From Bacteroidales bacterium UBA6244 (GTDB taxonomy: Bacteria; Bacteroidota; Bacteroidia; Bacteroidales; F082): a DNA stretch of 36,774 bases. Location: contig DJVY01000059.1 of the NCBI GenBank assembly GCA_002440885.1, positions 8,487-45,260 of the forward strand. The letters are read 5' to 3'. The notes under the pieces were generated by a model. It worked only from the letters and a program-made list of their open reading frames with translations, was not told the DNA's origin and ran no database searches. Made by a program: the position numbers and the translations under genes. Positions 1 through 8,018 of this stretch are shown piece by piece (the first letter of the stretch is position 1; every line of letters begins with the position of its first letter).

Positions 1-1269
1 CGCATCACCGGCTCGCTGCACATGACCATCCAGACAGCTGTACTCATCGAAACCCTGGTAGCTCTTGGCGCTAACGTGCGTTGGGCCAGTTGTAATATCT
101 TCTCAACCCAGGATCAGGCTGCTGCGGCCATTGCTGCTGCCGGCGTTCCGGTTTTTGCCTGGAAAGGCGAAACCCTTAACGAATACTGGTGGTGTACGAA
201 CCAGGCGCTAAGTTTTCCTGATGGGAAAGGACCGCAATTGATTGTGGATGATGGAGGTGATGCTACCTTGCTTATCCACAAGGGCTTTGCTGCCGAAAAT
301 GACCCGACAACCCTGGATGTTGAAGCCGAAAGTGAAGAAGAAAATGAAATTTTAGCTTTGCTTAGAAAAACCCTGGTCGACGATCCGGGCAGGTGGCATC
401 GTACGGTAGAAGAATGGAGAGGCGTTTCGGAAGAAACCACCACAGGTGTCCACCGTTTGTATCAGATGTATGAAAAAGGCACATTGTTGGTTCCGGCCAT
501 CAACGTAAACGACTCGGTCACCAAATCTAAATTCGATAACCTCTATGGCTGCCGCGAATCGTTGGCCGATGGCATAAAACGTGCCACTGACGTAATGCTC
601 GCCGGAAAAGTTGTTGTTGTGGCCGGTTATGGCGATGTGGGCAAAGGTTCAGCTCACTCGATGCGCTCGTATGGAGCCCGTGTATTGGTCACCGAAATTG
701 ATCCCATTTGTGCCTTGCAGGCCGCCATGGAGGGTTTTGAAGTAACTACCATGGAAGAGGCTTTAAGTGAGGGTAATGTGTTTGTTACCACCACAGGCAA
801 CAAAGATGTAATTACCGCGCAACACATGGCCAAAATGAAAGATCAGGCTATCGTGTGCAACATCGGGCATTTCGACAACGAAATTCAGGTAACAAAACTT
901 GAAAAAACGGCCGGTGTTAAAAAAATCAACATCAAACCTCAGGTTGACAAATATGAATTTCCTGATGGCCACGCCATTTACATGCTTGCCGAAGGGAGGT
1001 TGGTAAATCTGGGTTGTGCCACCGGCCATCCGAGTTTTGTTATGAGTAATTCGTTTACTAACCAAACGCTGGCTCAGATCGATTTATGGGAAAAACGTGA
1101 TCAATATGACATTGGTGTTTACCGCCTGCCTAAATATCTTGATGAGGAAGTAGCCAGACTGCACCTGGAACAAATTGGTGTTAAGCTCACCAAACTAACA
1201 CAGGAACAAGCCGATTATATCGGTGTTAAGGTGGGTGGACCTTATAAACCGGAGCATTATCGGTATTAA
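1..1269 (+). CDS. ahcY: Adenosylhomocysteinase (S-adenosylhomocysteine hydrolase), 5' truncated
   Basis: This cytosolic NAD-dependent enzyme splits S-adenosylhomocysteine into adenosine and homocysteine, clearing the product inhibitor of SAM methyltransferases. The reading frame is open from base 1 (RITGSLHMTIQTAVLIETL), so the gene starts upstream of the window and the ATG at 22 is an internal methionine of the conserved LHMT motif. Visible family marks are the substrate/NAD segment NDSVTKSKFDNLYGCRES, the Rossmann motif VVVAGYGDVGKGSA, the GHFDNEI segment and the conserved C-terminus KPEHYRY. A strong intrinsic terminator follows directly, so this is the last gene of its transcription unit. 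No anomaly is visible in the part present. Confidence 0.97.
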   Translation, partial: RITGSLHMTIQTAVLIETLVALGANVRWASCNIFSTQDQAAAAIAAAGVPVFAWKGETLNEYWWCTNQALSFPDGKGPQLIVDDGGDATLLIHKGFAAENDPTTLDVEAESEEENEILALLRKTLVDDPGRWHRTVEEWRGVSEETTTGVHRLYQMYEKGTLLVPAINVNDSVTKSKFDNLYGCRESLADGIKRATDVMLAGKVVVVAGYGDVGKGSAHSMRSYGARVLVTEIDPICALQAAMEGFEVTTMEEALSEGNVFVTTTGNKDVITAQHMAKMKDQAIVCNIGHFDNEIQVTKLEKTAGVKKINIKPQVDKYEFPDGHAIYMLAEGRLVNLGCATGHPSFVMSNSFTNQTLAQIDLWEKRDQYDIGVYRLPKYLDEEVARLHLEQIGVKLTKLTQEQADYIGVKVGGPYKPEHYRY

Positions 1270-1282
1270 AACCACACAAAAT

Positions 1283-1316
1283 AAAAAAAGCGACAGTTAC
1301 TTGTCGCTTTTTTTTT
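1283..1316 (+). terminator. Rho-independent terminator after ahcY, probably bidirectional
   Basis: The stem GCGACA (1290-1295) pairs with TGTCGC (1302-1307) around a 6-nt loop. It is extended by an A-run on the left and a run of about nine T on the right. The A-run gives a U-tract on the minus strand too, so the same hairpin could also end transcripts of the minus-strand gene that stops at 1414. Confidence 0.9.
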
Positions 1317-1413
1317 GCTTTAAAGTGAGGTGATGCCCTCTTAACAACCTGATATCCGGTTACTTCATTGGCCTGTCAGTGATAATACGAATACTATACG
1401 ATCCGAATGTTGA

Positions 1414-2082
1414 TCAAAACGGAGTCAGGGTGATACCGATAGAAACGGGGAAAAGTTCCGGGCCTTTGTCTCTTTTAAATATTTGAGAAATCTGGTAGTA
1501 TCCAAACAGGTTAACCGATTTATAACCAAACCTGAAAGTAAACCCATAGGTATAAGGCTCAAGTTGCGAAATGGTTTTTTGCTTAATGGTAACCCGGCTG
1601 GCTTTTTCAGGCGTATCGCCAACATATTTTTCTTTGCTACTTATCAGATAGCCTATTTTAAAGCCCACACCCAACTTCATTTCGTTTTTAAAACGAAACT
1701 TAAGTTCCATTGGAATATCCAAATAAGTCAGGTTTATTTTACTGCGTTTGTATTGCTCGGTGATGGGGGAAAAAGTAATAACGTTCCCTTTAATCGTATC
1801 AATTTTAGAGTCGCTGTACATGTTGTGATTACGGATGCCTAACCCAACTCCAAAATTAGAAGTGCTTTCACCTAGCTGAAAGTTATACATTCCAAAGACA
1901 CTTGCACCTTGGTGTATGGTACGCAGACTCATGTTATCAGGGACATTCTGCCACAGGTCGGTAAAAACATCAACGCCAATAGTTACCTTTCTTTTGGCAC
2001 TTTCGCTAATCACCTGAGAATAAACGGAGCTGCCGGCGATAACCATAAACAAAACCGAAAAAAATAATTTACGCATATTCAT
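1414..2082 (-). CDS. Outer-membrane beta-barrel family protein, function unknown
   Basis: A 222-aa protein with an N-terminal signal peptide (MNMRKLFFSVLFMVIAGSS, probable cleavage after VYSQ). The rest has alternating polar and aromatic strand patterns such as INLTYLDIPMELKFRFK, GVGFKIGYLIS and YGFTFRFGYKSVNLFGYYQI, and it ends in the aromatic SIGITLTPF. A terminal phenylalanine after a strand is the usual signature of outer-membrane barrels, and LTYLDIPMELKFRF resembles the PorT/OmpW-like barrels common in Bacteroidetes. Translation may start at M1 (2082) or M3 (2076). A TATTTTTG -7 box on the minus strand at 2099-2106 would give its own short-leader transcript. A role as porin or secretion accessory is inference from fold only. 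Confidence 0.75.
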   Translation of the reverse strand: MNMRKLFFSVLFMVIAGSSVYSQVISESAKRKVTIGVDVFTDLWQNVPDNMSLRTIHQGASVFGMYNFQLGESTSNFGVGLGIRNHNMYSDSKIDTIKGNVITFSPITEQYKRSKINLTYLDIPMELKFRFKNEMKLGVGFKIGYLISSKEKYVGDTPEKASRVTIKQKTISQLEPYTYGFTFRFGYKSVNLFGYYQISQIFKRDKGPELFPVSIGITLTPF

Positions 2083-2098
2083 TACTGGATAATTTTGA

Positions 2099-2106
2099 CA
2101 AAAATA
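2099..2106 (-). promoter_or_regulatory. Putative Bacteroidetes -7 box (TATTTTTG)
   Basis: It matches TAnnTTTG on the minus strand and lies 16 bases upstream of the ATG at 2082. I see no clear -33 TTG at the expected spacing, so this rests on one element and its position. Confidence 0.4.
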
Positions 2107-2128
2107 GCATTTACATGGTTATAAGGCC

Positions 2129-2740
2129 TTATTCGGCCAACAATTGATCTATTATTTCATTCATACGACCAGAATTCCAGCGGGCTGCCCCCTTTTTCGA
2201 CAACACAACACGACCGTCTTTACTTAGCACAAAGGTAGCCGGAATACTCTCTGATCGAAAAACCGCCGGAACAGAGCGGTATTGATAAAAAGGCAGATTA
2301 ACAAAATCGCGTTTTTCTGCAAAAGGAAAAACTACGCCGGGTGGTTCGTTCGAAGCCAGTATAAAGCTCACCTGGTCGCCATATTTTTTATGCAGATCGC
2401 GGATGCCCGGCATTTCGGCAACACATGGAGGACACCAGGTAGCCCAGAAATTAATAAAAACAGGCTTGTCGGTCATTAGCTCAGCGAGGGTGATGGTTTT
2501 TCCCTCCATGGTATAAAGCGCCCACTGTTTATCATTTTCAGAGATAAAATATTGTTCATCAGCATCAATTTCCGATGGAGGCAACGAAACAAGCCGGATA
2601 AAAAAGGAGGACACTTCCACCCGTGTGGAGGGTATAATAAGTAAAATAAGTAAAACTAAAAAAGCAATATCTGTAGCAATCGAAAATTTTGATTTCTTTT
2701 TAAAGTAGTTTTGAAAGTAGGTTTTCAGTTTATTTGCCAC
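2129..2740 (-). CDS. TlpA/ResA-like membrane-anchored thioredoxin-fold protein
   Basis: A 203-aa thiol-disulfide oxidoreductase predicted to face the periplasm. Residues 1-20 are basic and are followed by a single membrane segment (about 22-37, IATDIAFLVLLILLII) that serves as an uncleaved anchor. The thioredoxin domain spans about 65-203. It has the motif FINFWATWCPPC (active-site Cys103 and Cys106) and a cis-proline site in SIPATF. The WCPPC motif is typical of TlpA/ResA-type proteins that reduce apocytochrome or other envelope thiols. The start codon is GTG (2740); no in-frame ATG precedes the membrane segment. A hairpin terminator sits just upstream, so it may have its own promoter or depend on read-through from the 136-aa gene. 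The substrate cannot be read from the sequence. Confidence 0.88.
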   Translation of the reverse strand: MANKLKTYFQNYFKKKSKFSIATDIAFLVLLILLIIPSTRVEVSSFFIRLVSLPPSEIDADEQYFISENDKQWALYTMEGKTITLAELMTDKPVFINFWATWCPPCVAEMPGIRDLHKKYGDQVSFILASNEPPGVVFPFAEKRDFVNLPFYQYRSVPAVFRSESIPATFVLSKDGRVVLSKKGAARWNSGRMNEIIDQLLAE

Positions 2741-2752
2741 ACACGTTTTTTT

Positions 2753-2781
2753 AAAAAATGAACCTGTTTTTTTTGAACAGG
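2753..2781 (-). terminator. Probable intrinsic terminator between the 136-aa gene and the TlpA-like gene
   Basis: On the minus strand CCTGTT (2781-2776) pairs with AACAGG (2768-2763) around a seven-base A-rich loop. TTC and then a run of T (ending about 2753) follow. It begins one base past the stop of the 136-aa gene. Confidence 0.6.
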
Positions 2782-3192
2782 CTAAATTAACCCGGCACGT
2801 TTATCAAGTAATTCGTTAATTTGTTCTTCGGTGAGATTTGGGTTTTTGAGCATTTCATCGATGGCCTTTATATTCACTTCTGGGGTACTAATATCAATCG
2901 AAATGGCTGTATGATTATCCACTGCCTTGGATAAATACTCCTCCTCACCAAGCTGTTCGCGCATTTGTTTGAGCAAATTTCTTACCATTTCCTTAACCGG
3001 TGCACCAAATTGACCCTGAAGCTGGCTACTTATTTGGTCCTTCATGTTTTCGTAATTATCGAAGAAGAACTGAAACTGCCTCAACATCTGCTTGTCGACA
3101 CCGGGAATATCATCCATCGACTGTTCCTCGACCATGCGTTTAAATAACCTGAATAACTCATCCAGATCATGTTTAAATCTTTCATCTTCCAT
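2782..3192 (-). CDS. Small helical protein of unknown function
   Basis: A 136-aa cytosolic-looking protein with no signal peptide or membrane segment. It is rich in Glu, Asp, Lys and Met and predicted mostly helical (DDLDEL-like and FFFDNYENMKDQI segments). It ends in a short UBA/CUE-like helical stretch (NLTEEQINELLDKRAGLI). I do not recognise the family. It lies upstream of the TlpA-like gene and downstream of the DUF4837 lipoprotein on the same strand. A terminator follows it, and a TAATTTTG box only seven bases before its ATG suggests a separate, nearly leaderless transcript. The gene is supported by codon-like composition, a clean ATG, and the lack of any competing frame. Confidence 0.7.
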   Translation of the reverse strand: MEDERFKHDLDELFRLFKRMVEEQSMDDIPGVDKQMLRQFQFFFDNYENMKDQISSQLQGQFGAPVKEMVRNLLKQMREQLGEEEYLSKAVDNHTAISIDISTPEVNIKAIDEMLKNPNLTEEQINELLDKRAGLI

Positions 3193-3199
3193 AGCATGA

Positions 3200-3207
3200 C
3201 AAAATTA
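3200..3207 (-). promoter_or_regulatory. Putative -7 box (TAATTTTG) for a near-leaderless transcript
   Basis: It matches TAnnTTTG on the minus strand, seven bases from the ATG at 3192. If used, transcription would start at or next to the start codon. No -33 element is obvious. Confidence 0.35.
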
Positions 3208-3261
3208 CTACAATTAACAGCGCTACTTGAAATTTTAAAATAAGTTAACGTTTTGCACAAC

Positions 3262-4275
3262 TTAATCCTGTCGGGCTGAGTATAAAATGGCCTCTACCTG
3301 TCGCAGGAGATCGCGTTTGGGCTGGTTAGGGTAATACACATACCCAAACAAGGTATAAATGGTTTGGTTGTTATTACCTGTGAAAGTATAGCTAACAAAA
3401 GGGCCTCCCATAAAATCATTGGCCACGTTCCACATGCCCCGCATTTCGATGGTGTACTCGAATGGGAAGTTGGTAACCTGAGTAGTAACAGGTAAAACAT
3501 GAACGGAATCGATTATCATAAATGAGCCTTCTGAAGAACCCGGAACGTGTTGCATTAACTCACGGTTAGTGCGAGCGATGATACTTTCGGGATTGAATTG
3601 TTTTTCGGACACATAAGGTTCGCTGATGATAACGATGCCCTGACTATAATCAGGAACCTCCTTGCGAAGCCACATAAAACCATCAACTGATTTAGCCATA
3701 TAAAAACCACTGGGCACATTTACCACCATGCCATACTTTTTAAAAATGGCTTCAGAAGCATCGTTGTTGGATGTTGGATTAAAAACCTCCATAATGCGTT
3801 GACGCTCAGCTTCACCGAAAGCCTGGATGATTTCATCGCTATGGGCGAAAAACAGCTCAGAAAAGCTTGATGCATTTTGGCTTGTGATACGAAAGATGCG
3901 TTGCGGACTTGCCCATTGATCAGAAAATATCTCCATTTTGCTTTCTGTTGCGTCTGGTTTCAGCTCCACGATAAGAATATTCCGGTGTTTTTTAAACAAA
4001 TCAGAAAAGTTAGTCACGGGAATATGACTTAACTTAAACAAAGGCTCCACCTGAGGCAGACCATACTGCTCTTTGCCTAAAACTTCGCGAATAGTTTGCC
4101 CGACAATTCCATCCCATTGTTCCTGATTTTGCAGAACAACCATTACTTCCGAAGTGTTGCCGATTGACCGAGGTAAATTTGATTTACCTGATTTACGCGT
4201 ACACTGAACTGAAGTCATCAGGAATAATACCATTAACATCAGATAAGCGAGGGTTTTAAATCTATTTAAAATCAT
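3262..4275 (-). CDS. DUF4837 family lipoprotein
   Basis: A lipoprotein of about 337 residues. I place the start at the ATG at 4275 (MILNRFKTLAYLM) rather than a TTG eight codons upstream, because this gives a normal lipoprotein signal ending in the lipobox TSVQC (Cys25). The mature part opens with NTSEVMVVLQNQEQWDGIVG and contains RIFRITSQNASSF, GFMWLRKEVPDYSQG and a closing GPFVSYTF...YVYYPNQPKRDLLRQ segment. These resemble the Bacteroidetes-specific DUF4837 family, whose function is unknown. It follows the lytic transglycosylase gene by 57 bases on the same strand, so co-transcription and an envelope or peptidoglycan role are plausible. That role is inference. The family assignment is from memory of its conserved pattern. 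Confidence 0.8.
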   Translation of the reverse strand: MILNRFKTLAYLMLMVLFLMTSVQCTRKSGKSNLPRSIGNTSEVMVVLQNQEQWDGIVGQTIREVLGKEQYGLPQVEPLFKLSHIPVTNFSDLFKKHRNILIVELKPDATESKMEIFSDQWASPQRIFRITSQNASSFSELFFAHSDEIIQAFGEAERQRIMEVFNPTSNNDASEAIFKKYGMVVNVPSGFYMAKSVDGFMWLRKEVPDYSQGIVIISEPYVSEKQFNPESIIARTNRELMQHVPGSSEGSFMIIDSVHVLPVTTQVTNFPFEYTIEMRGMWNVANDFMGGPFVSYTFTGNNNQTIYTLFGYVYYPNQPKRDLLRQVEAILYSARQD

Positions 4276-4332
4276 TACTTTATATTGATTTAGTGACAAT
4301 ATAATAACTCATTCGTTTTGTATTTATTGCAA

Positions 4333-6120
4333 TCAGCCTACCTCGGCAATTATAATTTTTTGCCCTGGCTGTAATTTGTTGGAATTGCGCAGATTGTTGA
4401 GCGATTTAATCTGATCAACAGTAACTCCATCGTATTCTTTTGCAATATCCCACAGGGTATCGCCTTTGCGCACCACATGATAAAGGTATTTACCTTGAGT
4501 TACTGCACTGGCGGTTTTTTCTTCGGGTTTGTATACCACGAGAGATTGATTAGGGTAAATGTTATTCCCTTTCAGGTTATTCCATTCTTTCAGGTCTGTA
4601 ACCGAACATTTATATTTTCGTGCAATAATTCCCAGATTTTCACCACTCTTCACCACATGCTTCGATTTGCTTCCCGACCTTACCACTGGTTTATCGTTAG
4701 AGGCACTATAGGAAGAACTACCACCGCCAAACAATACCAATTTTTGACCCGGATAGATGGTGTTGCTTTTCAGATTATTCCAATGTTTTATTTGGCTCAC
4801 ATAAACGCGATACTTTTTGGCTATCAAGCCAAGACTTTCTCCGCTCTTCACAATGTGAATATTCCTGTCTTGCGCTTTTTTAACTTCGGCAAGTAATTTG
4901 TCGCGTTCAAGTCCCTTTTTGGTTTTAAAGGCATAAAGTGAGTCCTCGGACGACAAAAAGCTGTTAACATAAATTCTGGGAATGCGGATGGTATATGCAT
5001 TGCCGTCGGCAGCAGGAATAATGCCTAATTTGAACTGTGGGTTTAAAAACTTCAGTTCGTCTAAAGGAATTCCTAACATTTCGTTAAGTTGGTCGAAGGC
5101 GAGAATATCTGTAACCGAAACTGTATCAATATTGTAATAAAACAAAGCCGGGCGCAAAGGATAGATATTGTGTTCGGCATAATAGTTCATAACATAGTTA
5201 ACCGCAATAAATGCAGGCACATAGCCTCTTGTTTCGCGCGGCAGGAATGGCCAGATTGCCCAATAGTTTTTAGTACCTCCGGCGCGACGTATGGCACGGT
5301 TTACATTGCCTGCTCCTGAATTGTAAGCTGCCAGTGCCAGCGACCAGTCGTCATAAATATCGTACAAATCAGTTAGATGTTCACACGCGGCCACCGTACT
5401 TTTATACGGATCATATCTATCGTCTACCATAGAAGTAACTTTCAGTCCGTAAACTTTTCCTGTTCCATACATAAACTGCCACAACCCTTTTGCTCCCATG
5501 TGAGATCCGGCCGCCGGGTTAAGTGCAGATTCAACAATGGCCAGGTATTTTATTTCCAGCGGCATGTTAAACCTGTCAAGGGTTTCCTCGAACAGCGGGA
5601 AATAAAGCTCAGCTAAACCTAACATCCGGGCGGTAAGATCCCGTTTTTTATTGGCATAGAGGTAAATAAAATTCTTCACCTCTTTGTTATAAGTAAGCTC
5701 GATAGGGGTTTCGCGGTTTAACAATTCAATGCGTTGGGCATAAACAGAATCAGGATAGTCAGGTCGTTCATCCAGGTTAAAATTCTGCCTCATATAGTCA
5801 TTCAACGAATCCTGAATGAAATATTGTCGTTTGAAAAATTTCACAAACGACAGGCTGTCGATGGTGCTTAAAATTTGAGAATCTTTTAGCAGTTGTGAAT
5901 AAGTTCCGGTTGTGTCAACAGGCGTCAGGATATAAATATCTGCGTTTATACCAGCCGAATCCTGAAGGGTTTCGGGCAAAGTATCGCCAATCATTTCAAC
6001 TGTCATGCTGTCGGCAGGCAGAGCGCTGATGGTATCGGGCACGGCTGTATAAGCCATAGCCTTACTGCTATAGAGCATCAAAACAAATGCTGTATATAAA
6101 AAGGTTTTAGTAAAACTCAT
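4333..6120 (-). CDS. Lytic transglycosylase (MltD-like) with three LysM domains
   Basis: A 595-aa secreted murein hydrolase that would cleave the MurNAc-GlcNAc bond of peptidoglycan to 1,6-anhydro products. It has a signal peptide (residues 1-23), a linker, and an SLT catalytic domain at about 180-310. That domain shows AIVESALNP (catalytic Glu197), GAKGLWQFMYGTGKVYGL and LALAAYNSGAGNVNRAI. Three LysM peptidoglycan-binding repeats follow at about 421-464, 488-530 and 546-591, each with the HxVxxGxxLxxIAxxY pattern. The architecture equals MltD/DniR of Gram-negatives. The DUF4837 lipoprotein gene follows 57 bases downstream. A minus-strand TATTTTTG box at 6156-6163 is a reasonable promoter. 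Confidence 0.93.
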   Translation of the reverse strand: MSFTKTFLYTAFVLMLYSSKAMAYTAVPDTISALPADSMTVEMIGDTLPETLQDSAGINADIYILTPVDTTGTYSQLLKDSQILSTIDSLSFVKFFKRQYFIQDSLNDYMRQNFNLDERPDYPDSVYAQRIELLNRETPIELTYNKEVKNFIYLYANKKRDLTARMLGLAELYFPLFEETLDRFNMPLEIKYLAIVESALNPAAGSHMGAKGLWQFMYGTGKVYGLKVTSMVDDRYDPYKSTVAACEHLTDLYDIYDDWSLALAAYNSGAGNVNRAIRRAGGTKNYWAIWPFLPRETRGYVPAFIAVNYVMNYYAEHNIYPLRPALFYYNIDTVSVTDILAFDQLNEMLGIPLDELKFLNPQFKLGIIPAADGNAYTIRIPRIYVNSFLSSEDSLYAFKTKKGLERDKLLAEVKKAQDRNIHIVKSGESLGLIAKKYRVYVSQIKHWNNLKSNTIYPGQKLVLFGGGSSSYSASNDKPVVRSGSKSKHVVKSGENLGIIARKYKCSVTDLKEWNNLKGNNIYPNQSLVVYKPEEKTASAVTQGKYLYHVVRKGDTLWDIAKEYDGVTVDQIKSLNNLRNSNKLQPGQKIIIAEVG

Positions 6121-6155
6121 AAGTAATATTCATGTTTACAAACAACGTCAGTCTG

Positions 6156-6163
6156 CAAAAATA
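6156..6163 (-). promoter_or_regulatory. Putative -7 box (TATTTTTG) for the transglycosylase gene
   Basis: It matches TAnnTTTG on the minus strand, 36 bases before the ATG at 6120. The box has the same sequence as the one before the beta-barrel gene at 2099-2106. Confidence 0.4.
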
Positions 6164-6217
6164 GTTGTTTGCACTAAATGGAAAGAGTCTAACGAAAAAC
6201 TAATGAACAGTCTAAGG

Positions 6218-6736
6218 TTAAATATTTTTAGCCAGTAATTCAGTCCAGGCGGCTATCCGCTGAGTTGAAAGCTCAGGCTCATTATCCAGATCCAGCGCAA
6301 GGCCGTAGAAAAAGCCATTTTTTGCGCCATCAGAATCAGTAAATTTGTAGCCGTCGACAGGCCATTGGCCAATAACCCGAATGTTGAGTTCTTCCATTTC
6401 TTCCTGAAATATACCCAGGCCGTCGACAAAATGATCCGGATAAAGCACCTGATCGCCTAAGCCAAAAAAAGCTGCGTTAAATTTAAATACTTTTAATTTT
6501 TCTATTTTTCTGAAAAACCTGTTCCATTCGTTATCCGCTTTAGCGTCTAACCAATTCTCAGCACCAATAGTTGACCCACCGAGAATAACAAGTTGATAGT
6601 TGTTTAGCTTATCTACATCAAAGCTAACCACGTCCGACATATCAATAATTTCAGGGTTGAACATTGAATAAACCTGACGGGCTGCTTTTTCTACATTACC
6701 ACCGGTACCCCAGTAAAGCAAAATAACTTTTTTCAT
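6218..6736 (-). CDS. fldA: Flavodoxin
   Basis: A 172-aa FMN-binding electron carrier that can replace ferredoxin under iron limitation. The N-terminus has the phosphate-binding loop after strand 1 (VILLYWGTGGNVEKAA, a variant of the usual T/SxTGNT loop). The LVILGGSTIGAENWLDAK and NAAFFGLGDQVLYPDHFVDGLGIF segments that follow are the characteristic FMN isoalloxazine-binding loops of long-chain flavodoxins. The length fits the family (about 170). It stands alone between the transglycosylase and the divergently placed TerC gene. The loop YWGTGGNVEK lacks the second Thr of the canonical motif, a variation seen in bacterial flavodoxins. The gene symbol is given by family. Confidence 0.9.
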   Translation of the reverse strand: MKKVILLYWGTGGNVEKAARQVYSMFNPEIIDMSDVVSFDVDKLNNYQLVILGGSTIGAENWLDAKADNEWNRFFRKIEKLKVFKFNAAFFGLGDQVLYPDHFVDGLGIFQEEMEELNIRVIGQWPVDGYKFTDSDGAKNGFFYGLALDLDNEPELSTQRIAAWTELLAKNI

Positions 6737-6913
6737 GATATCGTTTTTTTGAGGCAGTAAAAATACAACTAAAAACCAACTGCAAAATAAGCCTTCGGGT
6801 CATTTTTAGTATTTTATCCATTTTCTAAATAAGAAGCGAATGGTGAAAGGTTACCGGAAGGAATTAGCCAATTAATCCATGCATAACACTGTATTTGTTG
6901 TTACTAACTTGTT

Positions 6914-6921
6914 TACTTTTG
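6914..6921 (+). promoter_or_regulatory. Putative -7 box (TACTTTTG) that sets the start of the terC gene
   Basis: It matches TAnnTTTG, 17 bases before the ATG at 6939. A TTTG at 6894-6897 could be a -33 element with a shorter than usual 16-base spacer. If this box is used, the ATG at 6879 lies upstream of the transcript start and cannot be the start codon. Confidence 0.45.
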
Positions 6922-6938
6922 TCGAAAAATTGGAATCC

Positions 6939-7976
6939 ATGAATTGGCATGAAATTTTTATGTTTGGTGGTTTTTTGGTGATAATCACCTTCTTTCTGTT
7001 TCTGGATATTGGGATTTTCAACAAAGAGAATAAGCCGGTAAGTTTTAAAAGTGCCCTTTTGTGGACTACTGTTTGGGTATCGCTGGCCTTGATTTTTTGG
7101 GGAATGATATATTTTTTTGGCGATCGAATCCATAGTCCACAAAACATGGAGGAGTTACAAAACCTGGTCGCCCGTTATGGTCATCCGATAAAACTAATTG
7201 AAAGCGATTTTGAAGCCTCTTTGCTGCTTTACCGTCAAAATCTTGGTTTGGAGTTTATTACGGGCTACCTTATTGAGTATTCACTTTCGGTAGATAACAT
7301 TTTTGTTATTTTAATGATTTTCTATTCGTTCAACCTTGAAAAAAAATACTACCACAAGGTTCTTTTCTGGGGTATTCTGGGCGCTGTGGTCATGCGGTTC
7401 TTGTTTATCTTTATTAGTGCAGCCCTCATTCAGAAGTTTTCATGGTTACTTTACGGTTTTGGGGCATTGCTGGTCATCACCGGAATAAAAATGTTTATTG
7501 ACAGAAACCACGAATCACATATCGACACGGCACGCCATCCTATCATCAGGTTTGTCGAAAAATATTTTCGTGTAGATAAGACGGATAATAGCGGACAGTT
7601 TTTTGTTACCATCGATCACAAAATTCATATCACTACTCTATTTATTGTATTGCTTGTGGTCGAGTTTTCGGATGTCATTTTTGCCGTTGATTCCATACCG
7701 GCTATTTTTTCAGTCACTCTTGATCCTTACATCGTTTACTTTTCAAATATTTTTGCCATCATCGGTCTCCGCTCGTTGTTTTTCCTGGTTGAAAATATCG
7801 TTCAACGTTTCTGGTTTTTAAAGATCGGGCTATCGATTTTACTGGCTTTTATTGGCACTAAAATGCTCATTCATTCCTTTTATGCCATGCCCACTTTGCA
7901 GTCGTTGATCATCATTTTGGCCATACTAAGTGGAAGTGTTTTAATTTCGATACTGTTGCCCAAAAAAACGACCTGA
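6939..7976 (+). CDS. TerC/Alx family integral membrane protein
   Basis: A 345-aa inner-membrane protein of the TerC family, whose members (Alx, YkoY, TerC) are linked to manganese export and tellurite resistance. About nine hydrophobic segments are visible. The family signatures GYLIEYSLSVDNIFVILMIF and VVEFSDVIFAVDSIPAIF each carry acidic residues within membrane helices that are thought to bind metal. I start the gene at ATG 6939 (MNWHEIFMFGG). The longer reading from 6879 would add 20 residues encoded across a probable promoter box. The 3' end overlaps a hairpin that serves the convergent peptidase gene. The transported metal is inferred from the family only. Confidence 0.9.
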   Translation: MNWHEIFMFGGFLVIITFFLFLDIGIFNKENKPVSFKSALLWTTVWVSLALIFWGMIYFFGDRIHSPQNMEELQNLVARYGHPIKLIESDFEASLLLYRQNLGLEFITGYLIEYSLSVDNIFVILMIFYSFNLEKKYYHKVLFWGILGAVVMRFLFIFISAALIQKFSWLLYGFGALLVITGIKMFIDRNHESHIDTARHPIIRFVEKYFRVDKTDNSGQFFVTIDHKIHITTLFIVLLVVEFSDVIFAVDSIPAIFSVTLDPYIVYFSNIFAIIGLRSLFFLVENIVQRFWFLKIGLSILLAFIGTKMLIHSFYAMPTLQSLIIILAILSGSVLISILLPKKTT

Positions 7977-7997
7977 TCAGTAGCTGAACAGGTCGTT
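7961..7997 (-). terminator. Intrinsic terminator of the M1 peptidase gene, overlapping the 3' end of terC
   Basis: AACGACCTG (7967-7975) pairs with CAGGTCGTT (7989-7997). An inner TCAG/CTGA pair extends the stem. On the minus strand the stem is followed by a seven-base T run (7968-7962). On the plus strand no T run follows, so the hairpin looks oriented for the minus-strand gene. Confidence 0.8.
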
Positions 7998-8018
7998 AAA
8001 TAAATCCGGTTAAATCCG

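Noticed and set aside
4477..4896. 139-codon plus-strand open frame
   Set aside because: It lies wholly opposite the LysM repeats of the transglycosylase and is Phe/Ile/Cys-rich in the way antisense shadows are.
6879..6938. Upstream ATG of the TerC gene
   Set aside because: A TAnnTTTG box sits inside this stretch and the family N-terminus fits the ATG at 6939 better.
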